9,218 bases of DNA from Thiohalobacter sp. (GTDB lineage: Bacteria; Pseudomonadota; Gammaproteobacteria; DSM-19610): the NCBI GenBank assembly GCA_027010005.1, contig JALVCM010000341.1:1-9218 (forward strand), in the 5' to 3' direction. Made by a program: the position numbers and the translations under genes. Below are positions 1 through 6,190 of this stretch, in pieces; the stretch's first letter is position 1; each line of letters begins with the position of its first letter. Below the pieces are notes generated by a model. It ran no database searches. It was not told the DNA's origin and saw only the letters and a list, made by a program, of their open reading frames with translations.

Positions 1-648
1 TGTATTCATATCGTTGTCCTCCTGCGATGCCTGGGTCGAGTCCGAGAAAAACTGCACCTGCAATTCACCGACACGGATGCGATCTCCATAATGGAGTTTG
101 TGTGTACTGTCACCGATTGTCTGGTCATTGACGAGCGGATGCTGTTCACCGTTTAAATGAGAAAGATAATAGCCATCATTTCGGCGGGCAATAATAGCAA
201 GATTATGGTCCGCGTTCCCGATGCGGGTGAAGGCCTTGTCGAGACGGATGGTGCGTCCAAGGTGTACACCGCTCTGGATTTGCAGCCAGTTGCTGCCGTC
301 TGTACCGGGCCGGGTCTGTTCGGGGGAAGGTGCAGGCCCGGCCTGGCTGGCAGGCGCCGGGTCCTGTGACCAGGTCAGGGTATGTTTGCCAATCTGTATC
401 GTGTCACCGGCAGTGAGTTCGTGTGCGGTTTCAATCGGTGTTTCGTTAACGAGGACGATACTTTCACCGTTGACCGGTTCGATGGTGCAGGTTTCGGCCT
501 GTTGCCGGATGATGGCGTGCTCTGGTTCGATAGCAAGGCTGTCAATGAAAATTGTACAGTGACTGTCACGGCCTATGACCGTCTCCCTGTTTTCCAGCAT
601 AAAGATTTTCAGTTTCTGACCCTTGAATGACAATGTCAGTCTGGCCAT
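1..648 (-). CDS. Tandem FHA-domain protein, partial (3' end beyond left edge)
   Basis: An uninterrupted reading frame of 216 codons runs on the - strand from the ATG at 648 to the window edge, with an in-frame TGA just upstream (654-652) and a G-rich ribosome binding site (GGGGGGTGA) before the start. The product has two forkhead-associated-like segments. The first (about residues 5-92) contains VIGRDSH (24-30), IEPEHA (40-45) and later VNETPI and GDTIQIG. A Pro/Ala-rich linker follows (about 93-117), then a second segment (about 118-200) with TRIGNADH, LVNDQTI and GDRIRVG. FHA domains bind phosphothreonine peptides. Here the usual Ser-Arg-x-His of the binding loop reads E-P-E-H and the second domain has GN for GR, so phosphopeptide binding may be weakened. 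It lies 101 bp downstream of yfjD in the same direction. No signal peptide or membrane segment is visible. The C-terminal part and partner genes are not in view, so the pathway is unknown. Confidence 0.85.
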   Translation of the reverse strand, partial: MARLTLSFKGQKLKIFMLENRETVIGRDSHCTIFIDSLAIEPEHAIIRQQAETCTIEPVNGESIVLVNETPIETAHELTAGDTIQIGKHTLTWSQDPAPASQAGPAPSPEQTRPGTDGSNWLQIQSGVHLGRTIRLDKAFTRIGNADHNLAIIARRNDGYYLSHLNGEQHPLVNDQTIGDSTHKLHYGDRIRVGELQVQFFSDSTQASQEDNDMNT

Positions 649-730
649 ATTTCACCCCCCGGCGGTTAAACCAGATGTTTTCCGATATAGACATCGGCAA
701 GTTGGCCTGAATCTGATGCCGGAAATCCTT

Positions 731-756
731 AAAATTTCGTGGCCTGCGCTCAGGCC
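731..756 (-). terminator. Weak terminator candidate at the end of yfjD
   Basis: On the - strand the stop codon of yfjD sits inside a hairpin with 6-bp arms (GGCCTG and CAGGCC, 4-nt loop, 756-741), followed six bases later by a short TTTT (734-731). The T run is short and displaced, so this may only be partly active or fortuitous. If active, it would separate yfjD from the FHA gene. Confidence 0.25.
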
Positions 757-2030
757 TGCTGTGCGACTGGCCGGCGTTTTGAGGGGTGGAGTCGCAGGGT
801 CTTTACCAGGTTCCCCTGGGTCTGGACGATGTCGACCGGGTAACCTGACAGCAACAGGCTGGTACCCGGTTCGGGAATATCCTCGAGATACTCCAGGACC
901 AGGCCGTTCAGCGTTTTCGGGCCGTCAGTCGGCAGCTCTGTATTCAGCGCCCGGTTGAGTTCCCGAATCGTTACCGTACCGTTGACCAGGTAGCTGCCGT
1001 CTTCCTGGGGCATGATGTCCTTGCTGTGGGTGGACGGATCCGTCGTGAATTCACCGACTACCTCTTCGAGTATGTCTTCCAGTGTGACAAGTCCCTGGAT
1101 ATCACCATATTCATCGACAACCAGTCCGACACGCCGCCGCTCGCGCTGAAAATTCAGCAACTGGCGATTCAGCGGGGTGTTTTCCGGGATGAACAGCGGT
1201 TCACGGATCGATTTCTCCAGTGCTTCCTTGTCGAGTTTGTCGAGTTTCAGCAGGGGGAGAATCTTGCGCAGGTGGATAAAGCCGACCACGTTGTCGATGC
1301 TGCCACGGTATACAGGCAGCCGCGTGTACTGGCTGGAGATGATCTGGCGCATGATGGTGCTCCAGTCCTCTTCCAGGTCGATGCCGGTAATTTCCTTGCG
1401 CGGCACCATAATATCCTCGACGGTGACTTTTTCCAGGTCGATGATATTCAGCAGCATGTCCTGGTGACGTTTGGGGATCATGGCGCCGGCTTCCAGTACT
1501 ACAGTGCGCAGTTCTTCCTGGCTGAGGGTGTGTGTGGGGCTTTGTTCAGGGCGAATGCCCAACATTCGCAGGATCGAGTTGGCAAAGATGTTTACGACCC
1601 ATACAAACGGGTAGAGCAGTGTCAGCAGTGGGCCATAGATAAAGGCGGCCGGGAAGGCGACGCGTTCCGGGTGCAGGGCGGCAAGTGTTTTGGGGGTGAC
1701 TTCCGCAAAAATCAGGATCACCAGGGTCAGTAGTGCGGCACCGGCCATCAGCCCGGTTTCCCCGGCGATACGAAAGGCAATCACGGCGGTCAGTGTCGAG
1801 GCAAGAATGTTGACGAAGTTGTTGCCGAGCAGGATAAGCCCGATAAGACGGTCGGGACGTTCCAGCAGCTTTTGTGCGCGCACGGCACCCCGGTGGCGTG
1901 CGCGGACCAGGTGTCGCAGGCGATAGCGGTTCAGCGTCATCAGCCCGGTTTCCGAACCGGAAAAGAATGCCGACAGTATGATCAGGAACGCGAGTATGCC
2001 GAACAGGACGCTGAGAGGTATGTCGTCCAA
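750..2030 (-). CDS. yfjD: CNNM/CorC-type membrane protein with DUF21, CBS pair and CorC_HlyC domains
   Basis: The 426-aa product aligns along its length, from memory, with E. coli YfjD (CorB in Salmonella). The N-terminal DUF21/CNNM membrane domain (about 1-185) contains the SAFFSGSETG motif (20-29), LGNNFVNILAS and the AEVTPKTLAAL motif, with about four hydrophobic segments. A CBS pair follows (roughly 200-330; VEDIMVPRKEI and VVDEYGDIQGLVTLEDILEE are clear). A CorC_HlyC domain (about 340-420) completes it. The family is linked to Mg2+/cation homeostasis and sits in the inner membrane; the transported ion is not shown by sequence. The start is a TTG at 2030: it is the only plausible initiator before an in-frame TGA at 2063-2061, and it gives the N-terminus expected for the family. 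Its ribosome binding site is weak. It begins 57 bp after ypjD and is probably cotranscribed with it. The old name hemolysin-like is misleading. Confidence 0.93.
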   Translation of the reverse strand: MDDIPLSVLFGILAFLIILSAFFSGSETGLMTLNRYRLRHLVRARHRGAVRAQKLLERPDRLIGLILLGNNFVNILASTLTAVIAFRIAGETGLMAGAALLTLVILIFAEVTPKTLAALHPERVAFPAAFIYGPLLTLLYPFVWVVNIFANSILRMLGIRPEQSPTHTLSQEELRTVVLEAGAMIPKRHQDMLLNIIDLEKVTVEDIMVPRKEITGIDLEEDWSTIMRQIISSQYTRLPVYRGSIDNVVGFIHLRKILPLLKLDKLDKEALEKSIREPLFIPENTPLNRQLLNFQRERRRVGLVVDEYGDIQGLVTLEDILEEVVGEFTTDPSTHSKDIMPQEDGSYLVNGTVTIRELNRALNTELPTDGPKTLNGLVLEYLEDIPEPGTSLLLSGYPVDIVQTQGNLVKTLRLHPSKRRPVAQQA

Positions 2031-2087
2031 GGAGTCAGGACCTTGTTGCCGCAGATAGTGTCATTGTAGGCCGGCATGGCCGGTTTG

Positions 2088-2900
2088 TCAGGCATTGCCT
2101 GCCAGGATGAGTTCCAGCACCAGTTTGCTGCCGAAGTAGGCGAGTGCCAGCAGCGCGAAGCCGCTCAGTGTCCAGCGGATGGCGGTACGCCCGCGCCAGC
2201 CGAAGCGCCAGCGTCCCCACAGCAGTATGCCGAAGATGATCCAGCCGGCAATCGACAGGATGGTCTTGTGCACCAGGTGCTGCGCGAAGATATCTTCGAG
2301 AAAGAAAAAGCCGGTCAGCAGGGCAACTGTGAGCAGGATAAAGCCGGCGCCGATCATCTGGAACAGCAGTTTTTCCATCACCTGCAGCGGCGGCAGGGCG
2401 CGGATGAAACCACCGGGCTGGCGGTTGCGCAGGTGGCGTTCCTGGATGGCCAGCAGGATGGCCTGGAAGGCTGCCAGTACGAACAGGCTGTAGGCCAGTA
2501 CGGAGAACAGGATATGCGCATCGAGCTGCCAGCTGCCAGCCGTGATTGCGTGCTGGCTGGGATAGGCGGCCGCCAGTCCCAGTGTTGTCGCCGTGATGGG
2601 CAACAACGGGATACCGATGGATTCAACCGGTTGCCGGATGGCCGTCAGTAGTAACAGGGTTACGGTCAACAGGGCGGTCAGCGAAGCCGCGTTGAAAAAG
2701 CCCAGGTTGATTCCCTGCCCACTCATCAGTTCGGGGTAGAGCACCAGTGCGTGCAGGATCACGGCCCCGATGCCGGGCAGGAAAATCACCTTGCGACTGG
2801 CACACAGGGAGGACTTGCAGCCGCCAAGACGCATGGCCAGCCCGACAGTGGTCAGCAGGTAGAGGAGTATGGCGGGTAGGGCGAGTCCTGTCGCATTCAT
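2088..2900 (-). CDS. ypjD: YpjD, CcsA/CcmC-family cytochrome c assembly-like membrane protein
   Basis: The 270-aa product is an inner-membrane protein with about eight hydrophobic segments. It carries hallmarks of the CcsA/ResC/CcmC branch of haem-handling proteins: a tryptophan-rich stretch WGRWRFGWRGRTA near the C-terminus, preserved histidines in hydrophobic contexts (ILHALVLY, LDAHILFSVLAY, QHLVHKTILS) and the segment LPPLQVMEKLLFQMIGAGF that is typical of YpjD. Family members move or attach haem during c-type cytochrome biogenesis. YpjD itself has no settled role; a haem-related function is an inference. In E. coli ypjD is also divergent from ffh and precedes yfjD, so the context supports orthology. 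The ATG at 2900 has only a poor Shine-Dalgarno (GCCGG). The upstream 240 bp is shared with the divergent hydrolase gene. Confidence 0.92.
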   Translation of the reverse strand: MNATGLALPAILLYLLTTVGLAMRLGGCKSSLCASRKVIFLPGIGAVILHALVLYPELMSGQGINLGFFNAASLTALLTVTLLLLTAIRQPVESIGIPLLPITATTLGLAAAYPSQHAITAGSWQLDAHILFSVLAYSLFVLAAFQAILLAIQERHLRNRQPGGFIRALPPLQVMEKLLFQMIGAGFILLTVALLTGFFFLEDIFAQHLVHKTILSIAGWIIFGILLWGRWRFGWRGRTAIRWTLSGFALLALAYFGSKLVLELILAGNA

Positions 2901-2929
2901 CCGGCAATGATGGCATAAGCGTCCGGGGG

Positions 2930-2959
2930 CTTAAAGTCTTGCCGGGTTGTCGCGTCCAA
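2930..2959 (-). promoter_or_regulatory. Possible sigma-70-type promoter for ypjD-yfjD
   Basis: On the - strand TTGGAC (2959-2954) and TTTAAG (2935-2930) are separated by 18 bp and lie about 30 bp before the ypjD start. Matches to the consensus are 3/6 and 4/6, so this is a weak positional guess. Confidence 0.25.
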
Positions 2960-2980
2960 ATCGCCCGCCAGTGTCACCAT

Positions 2981-3003
2981 GGTCTGACGTGCAGCGTCAG
3001 TCC
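2981..3003. repeat. Inverted repeat in the ypjD/hydrolase divergent region
   Basis: CTGACG (2984-2989) and CGTCAG (2995-3000) form perfect 6-bp arms around TGCAG. Beyond one mismatch the symmetry extends by GG/CC on the two sides. There is no adjacent T run in either direction, so an operator or a leader hairpin of the ypjD transcript is more likely than a terminator. No known regulator is recognised. Confidence 0.4.
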
Positions 3004-3052
3004 GGTTTGTTATGTTGCAGGGTTCACGTAAATCCGGACGAAAAAGGCCGGA

Positions 3053-3074
3053 AAGTGTGAACCCGTTCACATTT
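3053..3074. promoter_or_regulatory. CRP (cAMP receptor protein)-type binding site
   Basis: The core TGTGAACCCGTTCACA (3056-3071) has the exact TGTGA-N6-TCACA layout of a CRP/Vfr operator. The arms are perfect 7-bp inverted repeats (TGTGAAC/GTTCACA), with A-rich (AAG) and T-rich (TTT) flanks as in the E. coli consensus. It is centred about 77 bp upstream of the ATG of the hydrolase gene and about 163 bp upstream of ypjD. A weak promoter (GTGGCA 3090-3095, TATCAG 3114-3119, 18-bp spacer) would give a start near 3126, putting the site at about -62, the usual class I activation position. That promoter is a guess; the operator itself is clear. No crp gene lies in the window. Confidence 0.7.
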
Positions 3075-3109
3075 CCCGTGTGAAATGCCGTGGCACGGTA
3101 CTCGCATTA

Positions 3110-3130
3110 CCGGTATCAGGTGATAACCGG
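3110..3130. repeat. Imperfect inverted repeat just before the hydrolase start
   Basis: CCGGTATCA (3110-3118) and TGATAACCGG (3121-3130) are inverted copies apart from one extra A, separated by GG. It ends 10 bp before the ATG at 3141 and overlaps the likely transcription start. It could be an operator, or an mRNA hairpin close to the ribosome binding site. Confidence 0.4.
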
Positions 3131-3140
3131 AATCAAGACG

Positions 3141-3905
3141 ATGGAACTGAGAATACTGGGATGCAGCGGTGGTATCGGTACCGATATGACAACGACCTCT
3201 CTGCTGGTCGACGACGATATCCTGATCGATGGCGGGACCGGTCTGACCGAGCTTGCGCTCGACGAGATGAAATCAATCCGGCATATCTTTGTCACACATT
3301 CACACCTGGATCATATTGCCGGCATTCCCATGCTGCTGGATTCGGTGTTTGACTATATTCATGAACCCATCGTGTTACACGCACGGGCGGAAACGTTGCG
3401 TGCCCTGAAGGAACACATCTTTAACTGGCAGATCTGGCCGGATTTCTCCTGTCTGCCGAGTGTCGAGGCACCGGTGCTGCGCTTCGAGGAAATGCAGCCG
3501 GGGGAACGGATCCGGGTCGGCAACCGGAGCATTGAAATGATTGCGGTCAACCACGCGGTACCGGCCGCCGGTTACCGGGTCCAGAATGGTGTCGGGAGTT
3601 TTGCCTTCAGCGGTGATACCACCAGCAACGAAGGCTTCTGGACGGCGCTCAATCGCCACGACAAACTGGATATGCTGATCGTCGAGAGCGCCTTTCCGGA
3701 CGAGGAGCGCGAGTTGAGCAGCAAGGCGCGTCATTATTGCCCGGGACTGCTTGCGGCCGACCTGAAAAAACTGCGTCATCGGCCGCGGCTGTTTCTGACC
3801 CATCTGAAACCCGGCAGCGAGGCGAGAATCCTCGACCAGTGCCGTGACCAGATCGAGTCGCTGGACGTACAGCGCCTGTGCGTGGGAGATCGCTTCACGC
3901 TATAA
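3141..3905 (+). CDS. Metallo-beta-lactamase-fold hydrolase, class II cyclic-nucleotide phosphodiesterase-like
   Basis: The 254-aa cytosolic protein (no signal peptide) has the complete metal-binding set of the fold: THSHLDH (H53, H55, D57, H58), H138 in VNHAVPAAGY, D159 in FSGDTT and H221 in LFLTHLKPG. The N-terminus LRILGCSGGIG and the form of the HxHxDH motif resemble the class II 3',5'-cyclic-nucleotide phosphodiesterases (yeast Pde1/bacterial CpdP group), a family that hydrolyses cAMP to AMP. Substrate cannot be proved from sequence; RNase Z-like or other phosphodiester substrates are possible. The frame is open back to a GTG at 3090, but the ATG at 3141 starts exactly at the conserved first beta strand and is preferred, despite a weak ribosome binding site. 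A CRP-type operator lies upstream, which supports a cAMP link. The stop codon overlaps a consensus -10 box for the following ffh gene. Confidence 0.85.
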   Translation: MELRILGCSGGIGTDMTTTSLLVDDDILIDGGTGLTELALDEMKSIRHIFVTHSHLDHIAGIPMLLDSVFDYIHEPIVLHARAETLRALKEHIFNWQIWPDFSCLPSVEAPVLRFEEMQPGERIRVGNRSIEMIAVNHAVPAAGYRVQNGVGSFAFSGDTTSNEGFWTALNRHDKLDMLIVESAFPDEERELSSKARHYCPGLLAADLKKLRHRPRLFLTHLKPGSEARILDQCRDQIESLDVQRLCVGDRFTL

Positions 3906-3906
3906 T
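3901..3906 (+). promoter_or_regulatory. Candidate -10 box of an ffh promoter
   Basis: A perfect TATAAT overlaps the TAA stop of the hydrolase gene and lies 28 bp before the ffh ATG. No good -35 element is found 16-19 bp upstream, so it needs help from an activator or is weak. The implied leader is about 20 nt. Confidence 0.4.
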
Positions 3907-3934
3907 CCCGCCTTCAATCAGCGGGAAGTTTTTC

Positions 3935-5296
3935 ATGTTCGAGAATCTGACAGATCGCCTGTCCGGTACCATCAAGCGCCTGCGCGGGCAGGGGCGCCTC
4001 AGTGAAGACAATATCAGGGAGGCCTTGCGCGAGGTGCGTATGGCCCTGCTCGAGGCCGACGTGGCGTTGCCGGTCGTCAAGGAATTCATCGACAAGGTGC
4101 GTGAGCGCGCCGTTGGCCAGGAGGTCATGCAAAGCCTGACGCCGGGTCAGGCGCTGGTCAAGATCGTCAATGACGAACTGGTCGCGCTGATGGGCGAGGC
4201 CTGCGACGAGCTGCAGCTCAATGTGCAACCGCCCGCCGTGGTGCTGATGGCGGGCCTGCAGGGGTCCGGCAAGACCACCTCCACGGCCAAGCTTGCGCGC
4301 TGGCTGAAAGAGCGCAAAAACAAATCAGTTATGGTGGCGAGCTGTGACATCTATCGTCCGGCCGCTATCGAGCAGCTGAAAACGCTGGCCGGCGAGGTTG
4401 GTGCCACGTTCTTCCCCAGCCGTGCTGACCAGGACCCGGTAGCGATTGCCAGTGCGGCGCTGGAGCAGGCACGTAAACAGCATATCGACGTATTGATCAT
4501 CGATACGGCCGGTCGCCTGCATATCGATGAACAGATGATGGATGAAATCCAGCGCATCCATGCCGCGGTGCAGCCGGTCGAAACCCTGTTTGTGGTCGAC
4601 AGCATGACCGGTCAGGATGCAGCCAATACGGCACGCGCCTTCCATGATGCCCTGCCCCTGAGCGGCGTTATTCTGACCAAGACAGATGGTGATGCGCGTG
4701 GTGGCGCGGCCCTGTCGATCCGTGCCATTACCGGCAAGCCGATCAAGTTTCTTGGTGTCGGTGAGAAAACCGAAGCACTGGAGCCATTCCACCCGGATCG
4801 CCTGGCATCACGGATTCTGGGGATGGGAGACGTGCTCAGCCTGGTCGAAGAGGTCGAACGCAAGGTCGACAAGGACAAGGCGGCGCGGCTGGCGAAAAAG
4901 CTGCACAAGGGAAAACGCTTTGATCTTGCCGACTTCCACGATCAGCTGGAACAGATGGCAGGTATGGGTGGACTGGGCGGTCTGATGGACAAGCTGCCCG
5001 GTATGGGCCAGTTGCCGAAGAATGTGCGTGACCAGGTCAACGATAAGGAAATGGACCGGATGCTCGCGATCATCCGTTCCATGACGCTGAAAGAGCGGGC
5101 CTTTCCGGACATTATCAAGGGTTCGCGGCGGCGGCGTATCGCGGCCGGGTCGGGTACCCAGGTGCAGGACGTCAATCGTCTGCTCAAACAGTTTACCCAG
5201 ATGCAGAAAATGATGAAGAAAATGTCCAAGGGGGGCATGAAGAACATGATGCGGGGCCTGAAGGGTAAAATGCCGCAGGGATTCCCCTTTCCCTGA
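3935..5296 (+). CDS. ffh: Signal recognition particle protein Ffh (SRP54)
   Basis: Ffh is the GTPase subunit of the signal recognition particle. With 4.5S RNA it binds signal sequences of nascent membrane proteins and delivers ribosomes to FtsY. The product is 453 aa, the same length as E. coli Ffh. It has an N-domain helical bundle (about 1-95), then a G domain with P-loop GLQGSGKT (107-114), DIYRPAAIEQL (138-148), DTAGRL (190-195), TKTDGDARGG (248-257) and GVGEK. A Met-rich M domain (about 325-453) carries the RNA-binding stretch GSRRRRIAAGSG and a C-terminal helix rich in Met and Lys. The ATG at 3935, after GCGGGAAG, gives the conserved start MFENLTDRL; an upstream GTG at 3878 in the same frame would add 19 residues of overlap with the preceding gene and is rejected. 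The gene has its own terminator region and is separated from rpsP by 628 bp. Confidence 0.98.
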   Translation: MFENLTDRLSGTIKRLRGQGRLSEDNIREALREVRMALLEADVALPVVKEFIDKVRERAVGQEVMQSLTPGQALVKIVNDELVALMGEACDELQLNVQPPAVVLMAGLQGSGKTTSTAKLARWLKERKNKSVMVASCDIYRPAAIEQLKTLAGEVGATFFPSRADQDPVAIASAALEQARKQHIDVLIIDTAGRLHIDEQMMDEIQRIHAAVQPVETLFVVDSMTGQDAANTARAFHDALPLSGVILTKTDGDARGGAALSIRAITGKPIKFLGVGEKTEALEPFHPDRLASRILGMGDVLSLVEEVERKVDKDKAARLAKKLHKGKRFDLADFHDQLEQMAGMGGLGGLMDKLPGMGQLPKNVRDQVNDKEMDRMLAIIRSMTLKERAFPDIIKGSRRRRIAAGSGTQVQDVNRLLKQFTQMQKMMKKMSKGGMKNMMRGLKGKMPQGFPFP

Positions 5297-5299
5297 CAT

Positions 5300-5326
5300 A
5301 AAAAACGGCGAGCCAGTGGCTCGCCG
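5300..5326 (-). terminator. Intrinsic terminator acting on - strand transcripts, just after ffh
   Basis: CGGCGAGCC (5306-5314) and GGCTCGCCG (5318-5326) make a perfect 9-bp GC-rich stem with a 3-nt loop. Six A residues lie on its left (5300-5305), so a - strand transcript reads stem-loop followed by TTTTTT. On the + strand the stem is followed by CAGCAG, so it is not a standard terminator for ffh, though it could still protect the 3' end of that mRNA. Confidence 0.7.
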
Positions 5327-5359
5327 CAGCAGTAGGACATTTATAATCTTTCCCCCCTG

Positions 5360-5402
5360 CCGTCAGTGCTGATTCTCAGTTATTTCTGACGGAAGGATTT
5401 TT
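5360..5402 (+). terminator. Candidate intrinsic terminator of ffh
   Basis: CCGTCAG (5360-5366) pairs with CTGACGG (5386-5392). The loop contains a smaller hairpin (CTGA/TCAG). AAGGA and then TTTTT (5398-5402) follow. The stem is moderate and the T run is displaced by five bases, so efficiency is uncertain. It is the best + strand terminator in the gap after ffh. Confidence 0.5.
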
Positions 5403-5825
5403 CGATTGCCGCGGGCTGCTCTTTAAGACAGCTGGCGTTCAATCGCCCCTGGTACTACATATCTTGAAGTGTGTTACGTACAGCGTTCCCTCACATGACA
5501 AAAAGAGCAATCTCTGTGCCAGAAATATCAATTCCAGTAAAAACAGTCTGTTACAGTTATACGGTTTTGTGAACGACAGGCGCGACATTTTTCTATGTAA
5601 ATAATTCCGACAAATGCACGCATACCCCTGGCAGCAATATGTGATTTTAACTTGCTGTAAAATATATAGTAATTGTATTCCGGTCAGCATATTCATGACC
5701 AATTTCGGCCGTAAAGAACATCGACATTGAGTGGAAAATCTTCCGATTCGCGTTGGCAGACACCCGCCTGCACAGGGGATGCATCCCGAGTCAGCCCGTT
5801 GGCCACAATAATTGTTCGCAAGCCC
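5403..5825. other. AT-rich intergenic stretch between ffh and rpsP, no convincing gene
   Basis: This stretch is clearly richer in A+T than the flanking genes. Small open frames exist on both strands: one of 87 codons on the - strand starts with TTG at 5702, and one on the + strand reads into rpsP. Neither has a Shine-Dalgarno, a recognisable motif or protein-like composition. Short symmetric elements are present: a near-palindrome at 5415-5432, inverted CAGCAA/TTGCTG at 5632-5657, and GGGATGCATCCC at 5776-5787. It may hold regulatory DNA or a small antisense RNA ending at the terminator at 5326-5300, but nothing is identified. Confidence 0.5.
5776..5787. repeat. Perfect 12-bp palindrome upstream of the rpsP promoter
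   Basis: GGGATGCATCCC is a perfect palindrome 38 bp upstream of the proposed rpsP -35 box. It could be an operator half-way house or chance; no regulator is recognised. Confidence 0.25.
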
Positions 5826-5853
5826 TTCACTTTCTGCCGGATTCGCGTAAAAT
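5826..5853 (+). promoter_or_regulatory. Probable sigma-70 promoter of the rpsP-rimM-trmD-rplS operon
   Basis: TTCACT (5826-5831, 4/6 to consensus) and TAAAAT (5848-5853, 5/6) are spaced by 16 bp. A start near 5860 would give a leader of about 65 nt before the rpsP ATG. It is the best promoter match upstream of the operon and its position suits it. Confidence 0.6.
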
Positions 5854-5924
5854 GCCCGCTTTTCCGCGCCGGGGATTACCTGTCGCGTTACTTAAAATTT
5901 GTTGTATTTAGAGGTTTAGTCCCG

Positions 5925-6167
5925 ATGGTAACAATTCGACTGTCGCGCGGTGGTGCGAAAAAACGGCCCTTCTACCATGTGGTGGTCACCGATTCCCGCA
6001 ATCGTCGTGACGGGCGCTATCTTGAACGTGTCGGTTATTTCAATCCGGTCGCCACGGGCGGCGAAACGCGCCTGAAGATCGATGCCGAGCGTGTCCAGCA
6101 CTGGGTCAGCCTGGGTGCCCGTACCTCGGACCGCGTTGCCAAACTGCTCAAGGATCAGCAGCAGTAA
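5925..6167 (+). CDS. rpsP: 30S ribosomal protein S16
   Basis: The 80-aa product starts [20 protein letters not shown] and contains the family signature region with [20 protein letters not shown]. coli S16 is 82 aa. S16 binds 16S rRNA early in assembly of the 30S body. The ATG at 5925 is preceded by AGAGGT at good spacing. The frame is open further upstream but without similarity, so the shorter start is chosen. It is the first gene of the translation operon. Its last codons contain the only Shine-Dalgarno-like AAGGA near the start of rimM. Confidence 0.98.
   Translation: MVTIRLSRGGAKKRPFYHVVVTDSRNRRDGRYLERVGYFNPVATGGETRLKIDAERVQHWVSLGARTSDRVAKLLKDQQQ
6150..6154 (+). promoter_or_regulatory. 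Shine-Dalgarno-like AAGGA at the end of rpsP, possibly for rimM
   Basis: AAGGA lies within the last codons of rpsP, 9 bp before a GTA (6164-6166) that is in frame with rimM and overlaps the rpsP stop TAA. The trmD start has the same AAGGA at 8-bp spacing. This suggests that translation of rimM begins at or near 6164 even though no standard start codon is there. Confidence 0.35.
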
Positions 6168-6190
6168 GCCAACGCGAAACAGATTCGCAC

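Noticed and set aside
682..697. Small hairpin CCGAT/ATCGG between yfjD and the FHA gene
   Set aside because: Only five base pairs and no T run in either direction; too weak to call a terminator or operator.
1026..1733. 235-codon open frame on the + strand
   Set aside because: It is antisense to yfjD, which has full family similarity; the + strand product is Gln/Asp/His-rich with no motif or ribosome binding site.
2076..2651. 191-codon open frame on the + strand
   Set aside because: It is antisense to ypjD and has the low-hydrophobicity, Gln-rich composition expected of a complement of a membrane protein gene.
3173..3186. Perfect 14-bp palindrome TATCGGTACCGATA
   Set aside because: It lies inside the coding sequence of the hydrolase and encodes part of its conserved N-terminus, so it is most simply a chance symmetry.
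4325..4792. 155-codon open frame on the - strand
   Set aside because: Shadow of ffh; no start signal and no recognisable features.
5439..5702. 87-codon open frame on the - strand in the ffh-rpsP gap
   Set aside because: TTG start without Shine-Dalgarno, scattered cysteines and no motif. I treat it as chance, although a non-coding transcript on this strand remains possible.
5745..5848. Direct repeat of GATTCGCGT at 5745-5753 and 5840-5848
   Set aside because: Nine bases occurring twice in a 100-bp region is weak, and one copy is inside the rpsP promoter spacer; no third copy or spacing pattern supports an operator array.
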